This document shows positions 26,846 through 38,729 of a DNA stretch of 64,000 nucleotides, in pieces. Where the stretch lies: positions 10,494 through 74,493 of the forward strand of contig CANIWY010000001.1 in assembly GCA_947471695.1 (NCBI GenBank), written 5' to 3'. The stretch's first letter is position 1. Each line of letters opens with the position of its first letter. Source of the stretch: Nitrosomonadaceae bacterium. Its GTDB lineage: Bacteria; Pseudomonadota; Gammaproteobacteria; Burkholderiales; Nitrosomonadaceae. Made by a program: the position numbers and the translations under genes. Under the pieces are notes generated by a model. That model saw nothing but the letters and a program-made list of their open reading frames with translations, was not told where the DNA came from and did no database searches.

Positions 26846-29332
26846 TTGAAAAGTAATAATTTCATCGTGCGTAAGGCTGCGGTACTCGGTGCAGGCGTAA
26901 TGGGGGCGCAGATTGCAGCACACTTAGCCAATGCCAATATTGAGATACTGCTATTCGAACTTCCTAATCAACAAGGAGACCCTAACGACAGCGTAATTAA
27001 GGCTGTTGAGAGTCTTCGAAAACAAGAACCCTCACCGCTGTCCACCACGGCCAGAGCGGCCTGTATTCAGCCTGCCAATTACAGTGAGCATCTTGAACTG
27101 CTCAGGGATTGCGATATTGTGATTGAGGCCATTGCCGAACGCATGGATTGGAAAGCAGAGTTATACACTAAGGTTGCCCCATACCTTAGCGAACATACCA
27201 TCTTTGCTAGCAATACTTCGGGCCTTTCTATCAACCAGCTAGCCCGCGCATTCCCCGAAAATCTCCGCCGGCGTTTTTGCGGTGTCCATTTTTTCAATCC
27301 ACCCCGCTACATGCACCTGGTCGAGTTAATTCCCTACGAAGATAGTGATACTGCAATGCTAGATCACCTCGAAGCATTCCTCGTCACCTATCTTGGCAAG
27401 GGCGTAATTCGCGCCAAGGATACACCCAACTTCATCGCTAACCGGGTGGGTATGTTCTCCATGCTTGCCACCATGCACCACGCCCGCAAATTCAATCTCA
27501 ATCTTGACTTGGTCGACGGCTTGACTGGATCCCTTATTGGGCGGCCTAAGAGCGCAACCTTCCGTACCGCGGATGTGGTTGGGCTGGATACCCTTGCACA
27601 TGTCATCAATACCATGCGCGACGGCCTTTCTGAAGATCCCTGGCACCGATACTATACCCCTCCGGATTGGCTACAAGACCTAGTCAACAATGGTTCACTG
27701 GGGCAAAAGAGTAGATGCGGGGTCTACCAGAAAGTGGGTAAAGAGATACACGTATTCGATCTCGACACGAAGGTATATCGTCCCACTACAGATGCTGTCA
27801 CCGACGAGATCAAGGAACTTCTAAAACTCAAAGATCCTGTGCAAAGGTTTGCATTACTGCGCGCCAACCCCCACCCTCAAGCTCAATTCCTGTGGGCGAT
27901 TTATAGAGACCTATTTCATTACTGCGCCTTGCATCTGACCACTATTGCTGATAATGCTCGAGATCTAGATCTTGCTATGCGATGGGGATTCGGATGGAAA
28001 CTTGGACCATTTGAAATATGGCAAGAGGCGGGATGGAGCCAGATTGCAGGCTGGGTGAATGAGGATATCGCTTCAGGTAACAGTATGAGTAATGTCTCCT
28101 TGCCCAGCTGGGTACTCGAGGCAGGTCGAGTTGGCGTGCATGAACCACAAGGCTCATATGCACCATCTTCCAACTCCCTGCGCCCACGGTCAATCCTGCC
28201 GATCTACCGTCGGCAGCTATTTCCAGACCATCTCCTAGGAGAGGAGCCACAGTACGGCACGACTATATTCGAAACTGATGCAGTTCGCATGTGGCACACC
28301 GGCGATGACATTGCTATTGTCAGCTTCAAGAGCAAGATGCACACCATCGGAAACGATGTGCTGGATGGACTCCAGCATGCGATACAAGAAGCGGAATCTA
28401 ATTGGCGCGCCTTGGTCATTTGGCAAACTGAGCCACCATTTTCCGCAGGGGCTAACCTACAAAAGGCGACTGCCCGCTTGAAAGGTAATGACCCACCTTC
28501 CACGCTGAGTTTGTTGGCTCAGAAAATTAAGAAAACAGCACAGGCTGCAATTCTCAAGGCTGCGCACAATCTTAACCTTGCCGACGCGCTGATGACTGGG
28601 AAGCTTGCAGAGGTCGAATCGATGGTTGCCCAATTTCAACAGACCTCACAAGATCTTAGATATTCAATGATCCCTACTGTGGCCGCTGTTGACGGGCTCG
28701 CTCTGGGTGGTGGTTGCGAATTTGTAATGCACTGCGACCGTGCCGTAGCCACACTAGAGAGCTATATCGGATTGGTGGAGGTGGGCGTTGGTTTAATACC
28801 TGCAGGTGGTGGCTGTAAGGAGCTCGCCCTGCGTGCAGCACGGTCGGCGAATGATGGAGACCCCTTCCCACTACTAAAAAATTATTTCCGGACAGTGGCC
28901 ACGGCGCAAATGGCAAAGAGTGCTGAACAGGCAAAAGAACTCGGATATCTGCGCCCAGCCGACCTCGTGGTAATGAACCGGTTTGAGTTGTTGCATACCG
29001 CCAAGGCCCAAGCTATCGCCCTGTCGGAGTCTGGTTATCGGCCTCCCCTTCGACACCGCAATATTCCGGTGGCAGGAAGTACCGGCATTGCCACCATCAA
29101 GACCATGCTGATCAATATGTTAGAGGGTGGTTTCATCTCCGAACACGACTACCTGATCGGTAGCAAAGTTGCACACGTTATGTGCGGCGGTGATCTGACT
29201 CCCGGCAGCCTAGTGGACGAAACATGGTTCTTGGAGTTAGAACGAACTGCCTTCATCGAACTGCTGGCAACTGAAAAGACACAGGCACGGGTGGAATATA
29301 CGTTGAAAACAGGCAAGCCTTTGCGAAATTAG
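26846..29332 (+). CDS. Fused 3-hydroxyacyl-CoA dehydrogenase / enoyl-CoA hydratase
   Basis: This 828-residue protein would carry out the hydration and second oxidation of beta-oxidation. Unlike FadB/FadJ of E. coli, the NAD-binding dehydrogenase half comes first: GAGVMGAQIAAHLANA at about residues 15-30, VIEAIAERMDWK, SNTSGLSI and GVHFFNPPRYMHLVE. The crotonase half follows at about 480-730 (SAGANLQ, VDGLALGGGCEFVMHCDRAV, GVGLIPAGGG). This order is like Bacillus FadN. The start is TTG at 26846 with GGGAGA upstream. The thiolase begins 17 bases after its stop, so the two probably form the working pair. Confidence 0.92.
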   Translation: MKSNNFIVRKAAVLGAGVMGAQIAAHLANANIEILLFELPNQQGDPNDSVIKAVESLRKQEPSPLSTTARAACIQPANYSEHLELLRDCDIVIEAIAERMDWKAELYTKVAPYLSEHTIFASNTSGLSINQLARAFPENLRRRFCGVHFFNPPRYMHLVELIPYEDSDTAMLDHLEAFLVTYLGKGVIRAKDTPNFIANRVGMFSMLATMHHARKFNLNLDLVDGLTGSLIGRPKSATFRTADVVGLDTLAHVINTMRDGLSEDPWHRYYTPPDWLQDLVNNGSLGQKSRCGVYQKVGKEIHVFDLDTKVYRPTTDAVTDEIKELLKLKDPVQRFALLRANPHPQAQFLWAIYRDLFHYCALHLTTIADNARDLDLAMRWGFGWKLGPFEIWQEAGWSQIAGWVNEDIASGNSMSNVSLPSWVLEAGRVGVHEPQGSYAPSSNSLRPRSILPIYRRQLFPDHLLGEEPQYGTTIFETDAVRMWHTGDDIAIVSFKSKMHTIGNDVLDGLQHAIQEAESNWRALVIWQTEPPFSAGANLQKATARLKGNDPPSTLSLLAQKIKKTAQAAILKAAHNLNLADALMTGKLAEVESMVAQFQQTSQDLRYSMIPTVAAVDGLALGGGCEFVMHCDRAVATLESYIGLVEVGVGLIPAGGGCKELALRAARSANDGDPFPLLKNYFRTVATAQMAKSAEQAKELGYLRPADLVVMNRFELLHTAKAQAIALSESGYRPPLRHRNIPVAGSTGIATIKTMLINMLEGGFISEHDYLIGSKVAHVMCGGDLTPGSLVDETWFLELERTAFIELLATEKTQARVEYTLKTGKPLRN

Positions 29333-29349
29333 AATCAAGGAGAATCGAC

Positions 29350-30552
29350 ATGGCCCAGAAACAGACTCAAGATGCCTATATCGTTGCTGCCGTTCGTACC
29401 CCTGTCGGGAAGGCTCCTCGCGGCATGTTCAAAAGTGTCCGGCCAGATGACTTACTGGTGCATGTACTTAAGAGCGCGATGGCGCAATGCCCTGGGCTAG
29501 ATCCATCCGCGATTGATGATGTTATCGCTGGTTGCGCAATGCCCGAGGCGGAGCAAGGTATCAATGTCGCACGCATTGCACTTCTCTTGGCGGGATTGCC
29601 AAATAACGTGCCTGGTATGACCGTCAACCGTTTCTGCGCTTCTGGGTTACAGGCTGTTGCGCTCGCTGCTGACCGCATCCGACTAGGCGAGGCTGATGTA
29701 ATGATCGGAGCAGGCACTGAAAGTATGAGTATGGTCCCGATGATGGGGAACAAGGTCGCCATGAATCCAGAGATATTTCTTCACGGCGAGAATGTCAGCA
29801 TTGCTTATGGTATGGGCATGACTGGGGAAAAAGTGGCACAGCGCTGGAAAATAAGCCGAGAATCTCAAGATGAATTTGCCGCGACCAGCCATGCTCGGGC
29901 TCTTAAAGCCATTACGACTGGCGAGTTCGGGCAAGAGATTGCGCCCTACCTCATTGAAGAAAGAAGACCCGATCTTTCTACGCACGAGATCCGCATTATG
30001 AGCACTCTCAAGAATACCGACGAAGGCCCTCGCCCCGGAACCAGTTTAGAGGCACTCAGCAAACTGAAACCTGTATTTGCCGCCACGGGCTCGGTCACTG
30101 CAGGCAATAGCTCGCAGATGTCTGACGGTGCGGGTGCTGTTATTGTAGTAAGCGAAACTGCTTTAAGGCGGTTCAATCTCACTCCGATTGGTCGCTTCTT
30201 AGGTTTTGCTGTGGCTGGCGTTCCACCCGAAATTATGGGTGTCGGTCCGATCAAAGCGATACCAAAGGTTCTGCAGCAGGTCGGATTGAGACAGGACGAT
30301 ATTGACTGGATCGAGCTGAATGAAGCCTTTGCCGCACAGAGCCTAGCGGTTATTGACGACCTTGGTCTGGACCGGGCTAAGGTCAATCCGTTGGGCGGGG
30401 CGATCGCGCTAGGTCATCCTCTGGGTGCGACCGGAGCCATCCGTGTCGCCACATTGCTACATGGATTACGTCGGCATAAACAAAAGTACGGCATGGTGAC
30501 CATGTGCATCGGCACAGGGATGGGTGCTGCGGGAGTATTCGAGGTTCTCTAG
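29350..30552 (+). CDS. fadA: 3-ketoacyl-CoA thiolase
   Basis: The thiolase cleaves 3-ketoacyl-CoA with CoA, ending each beta-oxidation cycle. In 400 residues it shows the nucleophile Cys96 (NRFCASGLQ), the block NEAFAAQSLAV, the His in GGAIALGHPLGATG and the second Cys in CIGTGMGAAG. AAGGAGAA lies just before the ATG. It follows the fused hydratase/dehydrogenase closely. An acetyl-CoA acetyltransferase for polyester synthesis is the alternative, but the neighbourhood favours degradation. Confidence 0.95.
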   Translation: MAQKQTQDAYIVAAVRTPVGKAPRGMFKSVRPDDLLVHVLKSAMAQCPGLDPSAIDDVIAGCAMPEAEQGINVARIALLLAGLPNNVPGMTVNRFCASGLQAVALAADRIRLGEADVMIGAGTESMSMVPMMGNKVAMNPEIFLHGENVSIAYGMGMTGEKVAQRWKISRESQDEFAATSHARALKAITTGEFGQEIAPYLIEERRPDLSTHEIRIMSTLKNTDEGPRPGTSLEALSKLKPVFAATGSVTAGNSSQMSDGAGAVIVVSETALRRFNLTPIGRFLGFAVAGVPPEIMGVGPIKAIPKVLQQVGLRQDDIDWIELNEAFAAQSLAVIDDLGLDRAKVNPLGGAIALGHPLGATGAIRVATLLHGLRRHKQKYGMVTMCIGTGMGAAGVFEVL

Positions 30553-30558
30553 CAGATT

Positions 30559-30747
30559 CTATTTCTGGGCGAAATAGACATAGCCCGTCTGGGGCTCCTT
30601 CGCTTCCTCAAATCGCTGGCGTTCGTCCTTATCTAGCTTCTTATCCCACCAAATGGCTCGGGCCTCTTTCTGCTGTTCAGCTAGGTGAGGATTCTTTGCG
30701 AATAGCTCGCGCATGAATTTAGTGTGCTCGGATTCGTATAGTTCCAT
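30559..30747 (-). CDS. DUF3460 family protein
   Basis: This 62-residue charged protein begins MELYESEHTKFMRELFAKNP and contains the family block ARAIWWDKKLDKDE. DUF3460 proteins are short, soluble and, as far as I know, found mainly in betaproteobacteria; their function is unknown. It is convergent with the thiolase gene, with six bases between the stops. It is useful mainly as a taxonomic hint. Confidence 0.85.
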   Translation of the reverse strand: MELYESEHTKFMRELFAKNPHLAEQQKEARAIWWDKKLDKDERQRFEEAKEPQTGYVYFAQK

Positions 30748-30855
30748 GATCTACTTTATCTGTCGTTGACGATAACGAGGGACTTTACCATAACCGACTT
30801 CCATTGGCACCAAACAGATAGATTGGCTGAGGATCGAGACAAGAAGAAGACCAGA

Positions 30856-31584
30856 TCAGATCTCTAGATACCCGTCATGATGAGAGTTATATTTACGCAA
30901 CCCCATGATGAACTTAGAAAATGGAAGGGCGAGTTCGCTTTCTAGGTTTTCTGCACGTCTGCTTAACTCCTCCCATGCTAGTTTACCGGGGCTATGTTTG
31001 AGTGCAAAAACAATCTGATTGCCGCGAACTTCCGTCATCAGGATCAACACATGCCCGTTGAAAGTATGTTGGATCCGTCGCATATATTCTTCTCGCCCTC
31101 TATCTCTACTGAGCAGATTCACTACGAGAACTCCATTTTTATTGAGGGATTCGCGTGCTCGATTATAGAAGTCTTGGCTGCAGAGCGTCCCCACCTGACA
31201 GCCATCGTCAAACCCATCGACCATTAATATATCTGCGGTTACAGGATTGCTAGCAACATACTCACCGCCCTCCGCCGTCACCACCTGCAGGCGTTCACTA
31301 TCGTTAGGCAGAGAGAAGTAGCTTCGAGCGGTTGCGATGACTTGCGGACTGATCTCTACCACCGTGATCTTTGTCTGTGGCATCCTCTCGTACACGAACT
31401 TTACCAATGATCCGCCCCCCAGACCGATCATCAATATATGACCAGGGTTAGGATGAAAAAGCAGGAATCCCATCATGCAACGTGTATAAGCCAACTCCAG
31501 GTCATTAGGGGTGCTCAGCCGCATTGCGCTTTGAATCATGCTACCGCCAAGATGTAGCGCACGCACCCCATCTTTTTCACTCAT
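30856..31584 (-). CDS. Spermidine-synthase-like methyltransferase-fold protein
   Basis: This 242-residue protein has the Rossmann methyltransferase/spermidine synthase fold: HILMIGLGGGSLVKFVYE binds the nucleotide, KITVVEISPQVIATA continues it, and DILMVDGFDDG is the expected acidic motif. It lacks the N-terminal beta-barrel of true SpeE and belongs to a group of stand-alone proteins often called fused or putative spermidine synthase; a polyamine product is not proven. I chose ATG 31584 (MSEKDGVRALHLGG) because it has AGGAGT eleven bases upstream and matches the family length. The frame stays open upstream to about 31845, but those residues look non-conserved and would overlap the pseudogene promoter. 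Confidence 0.75.
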   Translation of the reverse strand: MSEKDGVRALHLGGSMIQSAMRLSTPNDLELAYTRCMMGFLLFHPNPGHILMIGLGGGSLVKFVYERMPQTKITVVEISPQVIATARSYFSLPNDSERLQVVTAEGGEYVASNPVTADILMVDGFDDGCQVGTLCSQDFYNRARESLNKNGVLVVNLLSRDRGREEYMRRIQHTFNGHVLILMTEVRGNQIVFALKHSPGKLAWEELSRRAENLESELALPFSKFIMGLRKYNSHHDGYLEI

Positions 31585-31780
31585 TTCGATATTGGACTCC
31601 TGTTGCTTAGTTCGCCATCTAGAAACTTGAAACATCAAGCCGGTACTCCAATAAATTTTTCTAACATAGCAGCCTCCCCCCAATGCGTCGATTGGTTCTT
31701 TACATTGCGATGCAGCGAGCTCATAGTCGTCTTTAATATCGTTACCTAGAGTTTCCCTGAATTTTTGGGGTGAGAATTTC

Positions 31781-32254
31781 ATGAAAAAATCTATTGTACT
31801 CACCTCCATTCTAGTAACTGGCTGCGCAGGCATCATCACCGTCAAAGATAAACCACGACTCTATGACGTGAAATTTAAAGGTTCTCATACTCATCTCTCT
31901 CATTGCGTAGTTAACAACCTTCGTTCCGACACCCGATGAGTTATTAATAGCCAGCAATTCAATATGTGGGAGTACCCTGACATCGCAGCATCTGAGACTT
32001 ATGCCTAAGCGCTGCAAGCACTTCCGGAAATGTGTGCTCGTATTTCGCCCCTGAATCCCGATGCGGTTTTTAATAGCCCGGCTCCTTAACCTATAGTTCG
32101 TGCTTATGCAAATACTCCGTCTGTTGGTCCAGAGTATTCGTTTACTCTGCTTCTGAAGCAGGTCGACAGCACCACTGTCAGCGCTCCCCTTTAAGGGTAG
32201 CAGTATGAAGGGCTTATCGCGTGGGAGGGTTTACATGTGTGTGCTTTGGACTAA
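31781..32254 (+). pseudogene. Decayed small lipoprotein gene with repeated in-frame stops
   Basis: One reading frame from ATG 31781 carries protein-like sequence interrupted by stops at 31937 (TGA), 32006 (TAA), 32087 (TAA), 32192 (TAA) and 32198 (TAG), ending at TAA 32252. It opens with a lipoprotein signal (MKKSIVLTSILVTGCAG, lipobox LVTGC) and has a GGGGTGAG ribosome site. After the stops the same frame continues as MWEYPDIAASETYA, SVGPEYSFTLLLKQV and QYEGLIAWEGLHVC, which look like ordinary coding sequence. The constant frame with stops but no shifts suggests an old point-mutated gene. A 52-residue lipoprotein from the intact first part could still be made. I do not recognise the family. 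Confidence 0.55.
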
Positions 32255-32337
32255 CACCTTGAGATCTTTCTTAATACTTAACGATCCTTTCCGTAAAGAA
32301 TTGCCGAAAATTCTTTCACTCCGGGTGTACCGAAATA

Positions 32338-32856
32338 TCAAAGCAGGTCAATAACCAGCTCCCAATTGTTTTTATAATCTTCTAGCCATCCGGTCTTGTG
32401 ATTTACCAAGAATTTTACATGCTTCCGAACTTTTGATTTGAGGTATGCGTGGTCCCTTTTTAAGACTCTGATCGAAGTCTTTTTATGTAAAACACCGCTC
32501 TGTCCAAGCATTTCCAGCCATATTTCATATGACATCTTGGTAACCTCGGCAACTTTTTTAGAGGGCATTATATAAAACTCCTCCGGGTCGTTGTCTTCGG
32601 ACAAATATATAAAAATATAGATGAGTCCCTTATGTGCTATTTCATTTTTTTCGCTCAGGATCCATGAGTCTCTTGTTGCTGTTTTAACTTGAACGGGGAT
32701 GAACCTCCCCCCCACTTTGTTCGTAACGACGATATCGTAGTGCTCAGTATTCGGTGGTGCAATACTAGCGATTAGACCTCTTCTTAAGAGGTGGGAAAGT
32801 ACGAGATGTTCCCCCGCACTCGCAAGCCATGTTGACTGTGTTTTTGGTAATGACAT
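32338..32856 (-). CDS. Hypothetical protein, nuclease-fold-like (DUF4365-type)
   Basis: This 172-residue protein is AT-rich compared with its neighbours. The N-terminal part (TWLASAGEHLVLSHLLRRGL, then HYDIVVTN and FIPVQVKTA) follows the pattern of PD-(D/E)XK-like domains: a helix, then Asp in YDIVV, then a V-x-V-K strand with Gln where Glu is usual. The later YIFIYLSEDNDPEEFYIMPSKKV is also seen in DUF4365-like proteins. ATG 32856 has GGGAGA seven bases upstream; an ATG at 32871 is the alternative. It sits beside tRNA-Arg, a common place for acquired genes. No partner gene is present. Nuclease activity is inferred. Confidence 0.6.
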   Translation of the reverse strand: MSLPKTQSTWLASAGEHLVLSHLLRRGLIASIAPPNTEHYDIVVTNKVGGRFIPVQVKTATRDSWILSEKNEIAHKGLIYIFIYLSEDNDPEEFYIMPSKKVAEVTKMSYEIWLEMLGQSGVLHKKTSIRVLKRDHAYLKSKVRKHVKFLVNHKTGWLEDYKNNWELVIDLL

Positions 32857-32968
32857 ACTATTGTCTCCCATTAAATCACCGATCTAGTATCAACTTGATT
32901 TCCATAAATCGCAGGTCTATGTTTTTATTATTACAAACTTACCACCTTGATTATGTTCAATTTTTTTG

Positions 32969-33041
32969 TGCCCTGAACACGAATCGAACGTGTGACCTAC
33001 CCCTTAGGAGGGGGTTGCTCTATCCACTGAGCTACCAGGGC
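32969..33041 (-). tRNA. tRNA-Arg (anticodon CCT)
   Basis: The minus strand folds into a cloverleaf. The acceptor GCCCTGG pairs with TCAGGGC and has discriminator A. The D-arm contains GCTCAGTGGATAGAGC. The anticodon stem ACCCC/GGGGT closes the loop CTCCTAA with anticodon CCT. The T-loop is GTTCGATTC. CCA is not encoded; the next bases are CAAAAA. It reads AGG codons. Confidence 0.93.
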
Positions 33042-33176
33042 GGAAGTTGAATTTTACGCTATTATTTCTGTTAAATAGCCCCACATCCGCGACTTCATTT
33101 GCGTCTGATTAGATAAAACACAAGGAATGAACTATGTTTTGTTGTAGCAGTATAGGAATCACACAGGAGATACATC

Positions 33177-33710
33177 ATGAAAGCGCTAACCATTCCCACC
33201 ATGCTATTGATGACAGCCCTCTCTTTCGGGAGCAATGCTGTGCGCGCTGAATCACCCAAAATTGGGCACCCGGCCCCTGATTTTAATCTTCCCGATCAAA
33301 ATGGGCAGACCCGTATGCTTTCTGATTTTCGGGGAAAGTGGCTAGCCCTCTATTTCTACCCCAAGGATGATACCCCTGGTTGCACCGAACAAGCATGCAA
33401 GTTCCGTGATGATCTACACCAACTTACTGAATTAGGTGCCCAGGTTGTCGGCATCAGCGTGGATAACACTTCCAGCCACGCCGCATTCGCCAAAAAATAT
33501 AATCTTCAATTCCCCCTTCTTTCCGACAGCAAGGCTGAAACTGCCGCACGTTATGGCTCCCTCCTCAACTTGGGGATCATAAAGTTTGCTAAACGCAATA
33601 CCTTCCTGATCGATCCACACGGAGTCATCGTCAAGGTCTATCTTTCTGCGAGCGCTTCTCGCAATGCCCTAGAGGTTGTGGAGGACTTGAAGAAATTGAC
33701 CGCTTTATAA
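33177..33710 (+). CDS. Exported peroxiredoxin, Bcp/PrxQ type
   Basis: This thiol peroxidase reduces hydrogen peroxide and organic peroxides. Residues 1-24 form a signal peptide (MLLMTALSFGSNAVRA), so it probably acts in the periplasm, unlike cytoplasmic Bcp. The peroxidatic Cys69 and resolving Cys74 lie in YPKDDTPGCTEQACKFRD, the C-x4-C pattern of PrxQ. A good AGGAGA site precedes the ATG. It has 177 residues. It lies alone between the tRNA gene and a TraR-like gene. The reducing partner is not here, although a thioredoxin reductase gene is 1 kb downstream. Confidence 0.92.
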   Translation: MKALTIPTMLLMTALSFGSNAVRAESPKIGHPAPDFNLPDQNGQTRMLSDFRGKWLALYFYPKDDTPGCTEQACKFRDDLHQLTELGAQVVGISVDNTSSHAAFAKKYNLQFPLLSDSKAETAARYGSLLNLGIIKFAKRNTFLIDPHGVIVKVYLSASASRNALEVVEDLKKLTAL

Positions 33711-33757
33711 GACTCCCCAATAAAAACTGCAATTACCCGTAATGGAGACTAGTGGCT

Positions 33758-34231
33758 ATGGCAAATCTGAGTAATGTTCAACGAGATCAGTTGAGGCAGG
33801 TATTGCACAACCGCCAGTTAAAGTTACAAGATGAAATACATGACGACCTACATTGTTCCGGCGAGCAGCGATATATTGCAATGGTGCGTATCGGTGATGA
33901 TTCTGTGGTTAGTATGCTCGCGGATATCGACACCACCATCACTGACCGCGCCGTTCATGAAATACGTGAGATAGAGGTCTCTCTTAAACGACTATCTGAA
34001 ATTAATTTTGGCGACTGTACTGACTGTGGTGACGAGATTGACTTTACCCGGCTACTGTCCTATCCTACTGCCCAACGCTGTACCCCTTGGAGACGGGGAC
34101 CCCCTGAGCAGCACCATTACTGCACCACTCCCGCCATCCTGCGGCATTGCTTGACAGAATGCGAGTACATCATCCCGCTGCGCCAACCAGCTTCCTACTC
34201 TTGTTTTCAGCACCGGCTCATGGCCTTTTGA
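33758..34231 (+). CDS. TraR/DksA zinc-finger family protein with aberrant C-terminus
   Basis: The first 108 residues look like a short TraR/DksA-type protein: a helical part, then CTDCGDEI (Cys87, Cys90) and LLSYPTAQRC (Cys108). The fourth zinc cysteine should be three residues later, but residue 111 is Trp, and the next 47 residues do not resemble the family. They are read antisense to the 3' end of the convergent smr gene. The finger is therefore probably broken. A frameshift near 34085 would give a stop at 34108 and a usual length. ATG 33758 is preferred over GTG 33752 because GGAGA is better spaced. DksA-like binding to RNA polymerase is possible only if the finger is intact. Confidence 0.7.
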   Translation: MANLSNVQRDQLRQVLHNRQLKLQDEIHDDLHCSGEQRYIAMVRIGDDSVVSMLADIDTTITDRAVHEIREIEVSLKRLSEINFGDCTDCGDEIDFTRLLSYPTAQRCTPWRRGPPEQHHYCTTPAILRHCLTECEYIIPLRQPASYSCFQHRLMAF

Positions 34232-34660
34232 GTTAAGCCCCTTACCATGTATCACTTGTACACAACGATATTCCCGCTCCCCACTTCTATTTAGAAACTC
34301 TACCAATTCCCGTCGTGCTTGATCGCGAGTCGACCCGTGAAGATCGAGTCTTGCTTGTATATCCCAGTACCCTCGACGTAGCCTTCGCAACGTCTGATGA
34401 GATACCCCGGGGCGCATGAAAAACCATGCATCACCCGCTTCAATTTCCAGCGGAATATGGTCTGAGATTGCGTCTATTGTGGCTGGTTGTGCTTGTTGCC
34501 CCTTTTGCTGAGGGACGGGTCGTGGGAGCCTTTGGGAGTGAGTAATCTTGTCAGGCATGGCCAGCGGCGACACACCTTTCACTGCATCGAGGAACGCGGC
34601 AGCATCTTCGCTGTCTGGCGAAGCGGAGCTGATTGAAGCCTTATCATCATGCCGATTCAT
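34052..34660 (-). CDS. smrA: Smr-domain protein (SmrA-like endonuclease family)
   Basis: This 202-residue protein has a variable N-terminal half (DSEDAAAFLDAVKGVSPL, PPVPQQKGQQ-like linker) and a C-terminal Smr domain with LDLHGSTRDQARRELVEFLN, VIHGKGLNSKGHEPVLKTRV and GGSGAVMVLLR. Smr domains of this type nick or bind nucleic acid. The domain normally ends near VLLR; here about 16 more residues (GSPSPRGTALGSRIG) are read into the end of the convergent TraR-like gene, giving a 180-base overlap. ATG 34660 is chosen because AGGGG is eight bases upstream; GTG 34669 also exists. It lies just upstream of trxB on the same strand. Confidence 0.87.
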   Translation of the reverse strand: MNRHDDKASISSASPDSEDAAAFLDAVKGVSPLAMPDKITHSQRLPRPVPQQKGQQAQPATIDAISDHIPLEIEAGDAWFFMRPGVSHQTLRRLRRGYWDIQARLDLHGSTRDQARRELVEFLNRSGEREYRCVQVIHGKGLNSKGHEPVLKTRVGSWLAQRDDVLAFCQAMPQDGGSGAVMVLLRGSPSPRGTALGSRIGQ

Positions 34661-34681
34661 GCAAAACACCCCTGTCGGCGA

Positions 34682-38249
<3,568 letters not shown>

Positions 38250-38280
38250 ATCGGCTTCACTCTATTCAAGGATGCCTTGT

Positions 38281-38727
38281 CTACTCATCCCTCGACTGCA
38301 GCACCTGATGTATCACCTCAGTCGCAAAACCTCGACCACGCAAAAAACGCATCTGTTTCCCGTGGTCTTGAGCATCCGCCGGTGGTGTGGCAAATCTTTT
38401 GCGCCACACCTCTTGTGCAGCTTCCAGTTCGGTCTTCTTGAGATCAGGCACAACGGATGCAATCAAGTGCTCGTCAATCCCTTTTCCGCGTAATTCATAC
38501 ACAATGCGCTGAATACCAAATCTTTTTCTGCGGACCCGCACCACTTGTTCGACCACTCGATCTGCTGACAGGAGTCCCTGCTGCTCCATCGTATCAAGCA
38601 AAACAGAAATCTCTGTCAGACCTTGGGCATGCGGCAAGAGTTTTTTTTCCAATTCCAGGCGGGAATGCTCCCGACGAGCTAGGTAACCCAGCGCTCGTTC
38701 TCTTAGGTTGCCCCCCCTCTTCACCAC
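38281..38727 (-). CDS. recX: Regulatory protein RecX
   Basis: RecX binds RecA filaments and limits recombination. The 148-residue protein shows LRERALGYLARREHSRLELE, followed by repeated three-helix units, with ADRVVEQVVRVRRKRFGIQRI and GFATEVIHQVL. The start is GTG at 38727, only two bases after the recA stop. A run of seven G bases lies about ten bases into the coding sequence, a possible slippage site. It lies between recA and alaS. Confidence 0.93.
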   Translation of the reverse strand: MVKRGGNLRERALGYLARREHSRLELEKKLLPHAQGLTEISVLLDTMEQQGLLSADRVVEQVVRVRRKRFGIQRIVYELRGKGIDEHLIASVVPDLKKTELEAAQEVWRKRFATPPADAQDHGKQMRFLRGRGFATEVIHQVLQSRDE

Positions 38728-38729
38728 AT

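Noticed and set aside
31585..31845. Long N-terminal extension of the spermidine-synthase-like protein
   Set aside because: The ATG at 31584 has a good AGGAGT site and matches the family start; the upstream residues show no conserved motif and would overlap the start of the lipoprotein pseudogene.
32969..33041. tRNA-Arg as an attachment site for an integrated element
   Set aside because: No second copy of the tRNA 3' end and no integrase gene were found nearby, although the window cannot exclude a decayed island.
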